Source: Phycisphaerales bacterium
Lineage (GTDB): Bacteria > Planctomycetota > Phycisphaerae > Tepidisphaerales > Tepidisphaeraceae
Assembly (NCBI GenBank): GCA_028288775.1
Contig: JAQGHP010000622.1
Span: 1 to 12,440, forward strand
DNA length: 12,440 bases
Direction of reading: 5' to 3'
Below the pieces are notes generated by a model, which saw nothing but the letters and a program-made list of their open reading frames with translations, was not told the DNA's origin and did not search any database. Positions 11,494 to 12,440 of the stretch are shown here, one piece after another. The stretch's first letter is position 1. The number at the start of each line of letters is the position of its first letter. A program made the position numbers and the translations under genes.

Positions 11494-11673
11494 TATGTTC
11501 TTAATCTGACCGCGCCTTCCCCATAATCTGCATCGGACTCCGCTCTTTCCCAAGTTCAAACAGAAGTGCCGGCTTGCTAAAACATGCGATGCGGGGTAAG
11601 ACTCGCCACGCCACCGTTCGATGCCATCGAGGGGCCGTTGTTGGCCGCATTTCAATTTAACCGGGGAATCCCG

Positions 11674-11988
11674 ATGAAATACATGATCAGCTGGTTCGAG
11701 CGCCCGCAGGGTTCGCCCATCGAGTACGAGAATGCCCAGAAGCGAATCCTCGAGGTATTTGGACAATGGAAAGCGCCGGCCAATTTCAAGATCGAGTTCT
11801 TCGTGATCCGGGTCGGCGAGTGGGGCGGGCATATGCTGATGGAATGCGACGACCCCGTGACCATCCATAAATTCTGTTCGATGCTTCCCGCCTTCGTTTT
11901 CCAGGTGCATCCCGTGATTAAGGTCGAGGAGGCCGTTCGCGGCGAACTCGAGGTAATCACCTGGCGGGATGGACTCAAAGGCAAGTAA
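11674..11988 (+). CDS. DUF3303 domain protein, 104 aa
   Basis: ATG at 11674 gives MKYMISWFERPQGSPIEYEN, followed by 'QKRILEVFGQWKAP', 'FKIEFFVIRVGEWGGHMLMECDD' and 'FVFQVHPVIKVEEAV'. This order of strands and helices fits the small alpha/beta DUF3303 family, related in fold to dimeric ferredoxin-like proteins. Function is unknown. GGGGA is 6 bases before the ATG. An in-frame ATG at 11584 would add 30 residues that do not look like the family. It stands alone and converges on the response-regulator gene 149 bp further on. Confidence 0.8.
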   Translation: MKYMISWFERPQGSPIEYENAQKRILEVFGQWKAPANFKIEFFVIRVGEWGGHMLMECDDPVTIHKFCSMLPAFVFQVHPVIKVEEAVRGELEVITWRDGLKGK

Positions 11989-12137
11989 TTCGGGCGGGCA
12001 GCGCGTGGGTTTTCCCCCTCTCCGTCTGATGGCCAGGAGCGAGTGGAGCGTCCTTTCCTTCGAAGAAGGTGGGCCTGCCCGGCGACCCATATAGCCAAAA
12101 TATTGCTTTATCGGAGCGCGATGCAGCCAGGCCCGCG

Positions 12138-12440
12138 TTATTCGCTGCGGCCGCAGTGTTCTTCCAGCCATGCGGTTAGTTTCTTGAAATCCAGCGGCTT
12201 GTGGAAGACCGCATCGGGTTTGCCGGGGGAGGATTCGATCATGGTTTGCCAGTCGATCGCGCCGGTCGCCAGGGCGACGCGGATCGGCAGATTATTTCGG
12301 CGGATGTGGGAGAGGACCGTGCTGCCGTTGCCGTCGGGGAGCATCAGGTCCAGGATCAGGCAGGCGGGGCCTTGCTCCAATGCGCCCATGGCCTCGGCGA
12401 CGTTGGTGGCGGGGACGGGGTCGAAGCCGGTGATCCGCAG
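12138..12440 (-). CDS. Response-regulator receiver domain (5' part outside window)
   Basis: The frame is open from the right edge to TAA at 12138-12140, giving the last 100 residues. It shows the REC core: phosphoacceptor Asp in LILDLMLPDGNG (Asp31 of the visible part), the strand-4 Thr in ALATG (Thr59) and the invariant Lys in FHKPLD (Lys81). The final helix is TAWLEEHC. The N-terminal acidic pair that binds Mg is off the window. No output domain follows, so it is either a single-domain regulator or the receiver at the end of a hybrid kinase. The next gene on the left is convergent, so nothing about its partner can be read here. Confidence 0.88.
   Translation of the reverse strand: MRITGFDPVPATNVAEAMGALEQGPACLILDLMLPDGNGSTVLSHIRRNNLPIRVALATGAIDWQTMIESSPGKPDAVFHKPLDFKKLTAWLEEHCGRSE

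Larger units (their letters stand above)
10614..11673. other. Gene-poor region between prfB and the DUF3303 gene
   Basis: About 1060 bp without an intact gene. It contains, in order, the short upstream region of prfB, a 146-bp inverted repeat, three decamer direct repeats, a 105-bp AT-rich tract, a frameshifted glycoside-hydrolase-like gene tail, and a GC-rich hairpin. Between 11494 and 11673 only the ribosome-binding site of the next gene stands out. Confidence 0.7.

Noticed and set aside
11311..12171. Minus-strand open frame of 286 codons across the DUF3303 gene
   Set aside because: It overlaps the DUF3303 gene and the glycosidase remnant in antisense, is rich in R and P, and has no recognisable motif.

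Overview
The window looks like a chromosomal segment of a high-GC planctomycete, probably of the Phycisphaerae type. This is an inference. It rests on a DnaA of the divergent planctomycete style, a secreted protein family I associate with planctomycetes, the DUF1802 and DUF3303 proteins, mostly weak Shine-Dalgarno sites, and many palindromic intergenic repeats. No phage, CRISPR, insertion-sequence transposase or RNA gene could be supported.

Layout. Positions 2-763 (+) hold the tail of a beta-propeller-like protein and a lower-GC HEAT-like orphan. Positions 867-2387 (-) are dnaA, starting at a GTG with a strong Shine-Dalgarno. Upstream of dnaA, 2388-3049 is a gene-poor stretch with two TTGTCCACA DnaA boxes in a 13-bp inverted repeat, a candidate oriC. 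A double-GNAT acetyltransferase (-) follows, then, divergently, a secreted protein, rpmA (L27) and obgE (+), with no rplU beside rpmA. A DUF1802 gene (+) ends at 7209. About 400 bp packed with hairpins separates it from a lipoprotein and an amidohydrolase, both on the minus strand. prfB (RF2, -) occupies 9500-10613 and keeps the programmed +1 frameshift, so an open frame alone misses its first 24 codons. The next 1060 bp is gene-poor: a 146-bp inverted repeat, decamer direct repeats, an AT-rich tract and the frameshifted tail of a glycoside-hydrolase-like gene. The window ends with a DUF3303 protein (+) and the C-terminal part of a response-regulator receiver domain (-).

How the genes relate. 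Most are housekeeping genes of replication initiation and translation (dnaA, rpmA, obgE, prfB), interspersed with lineage-specific secreted or uncharacterised proteins. There is no accessory island in the usual sense. The unexplained content is intergenic. Three gaps carry 7-bp tandem words facing an inverted copy of themselves about 70-110 bp away (2906-3050, 4869-5045, 5311-5431). The latter two bracket terminator-like hairpins on either side of rpmA. The other outstanding signal is a perfect 9-bp hairpin that ends four bases before the prfB frameshift site and overlaps the degenerate internal Shine-Dalgarno.
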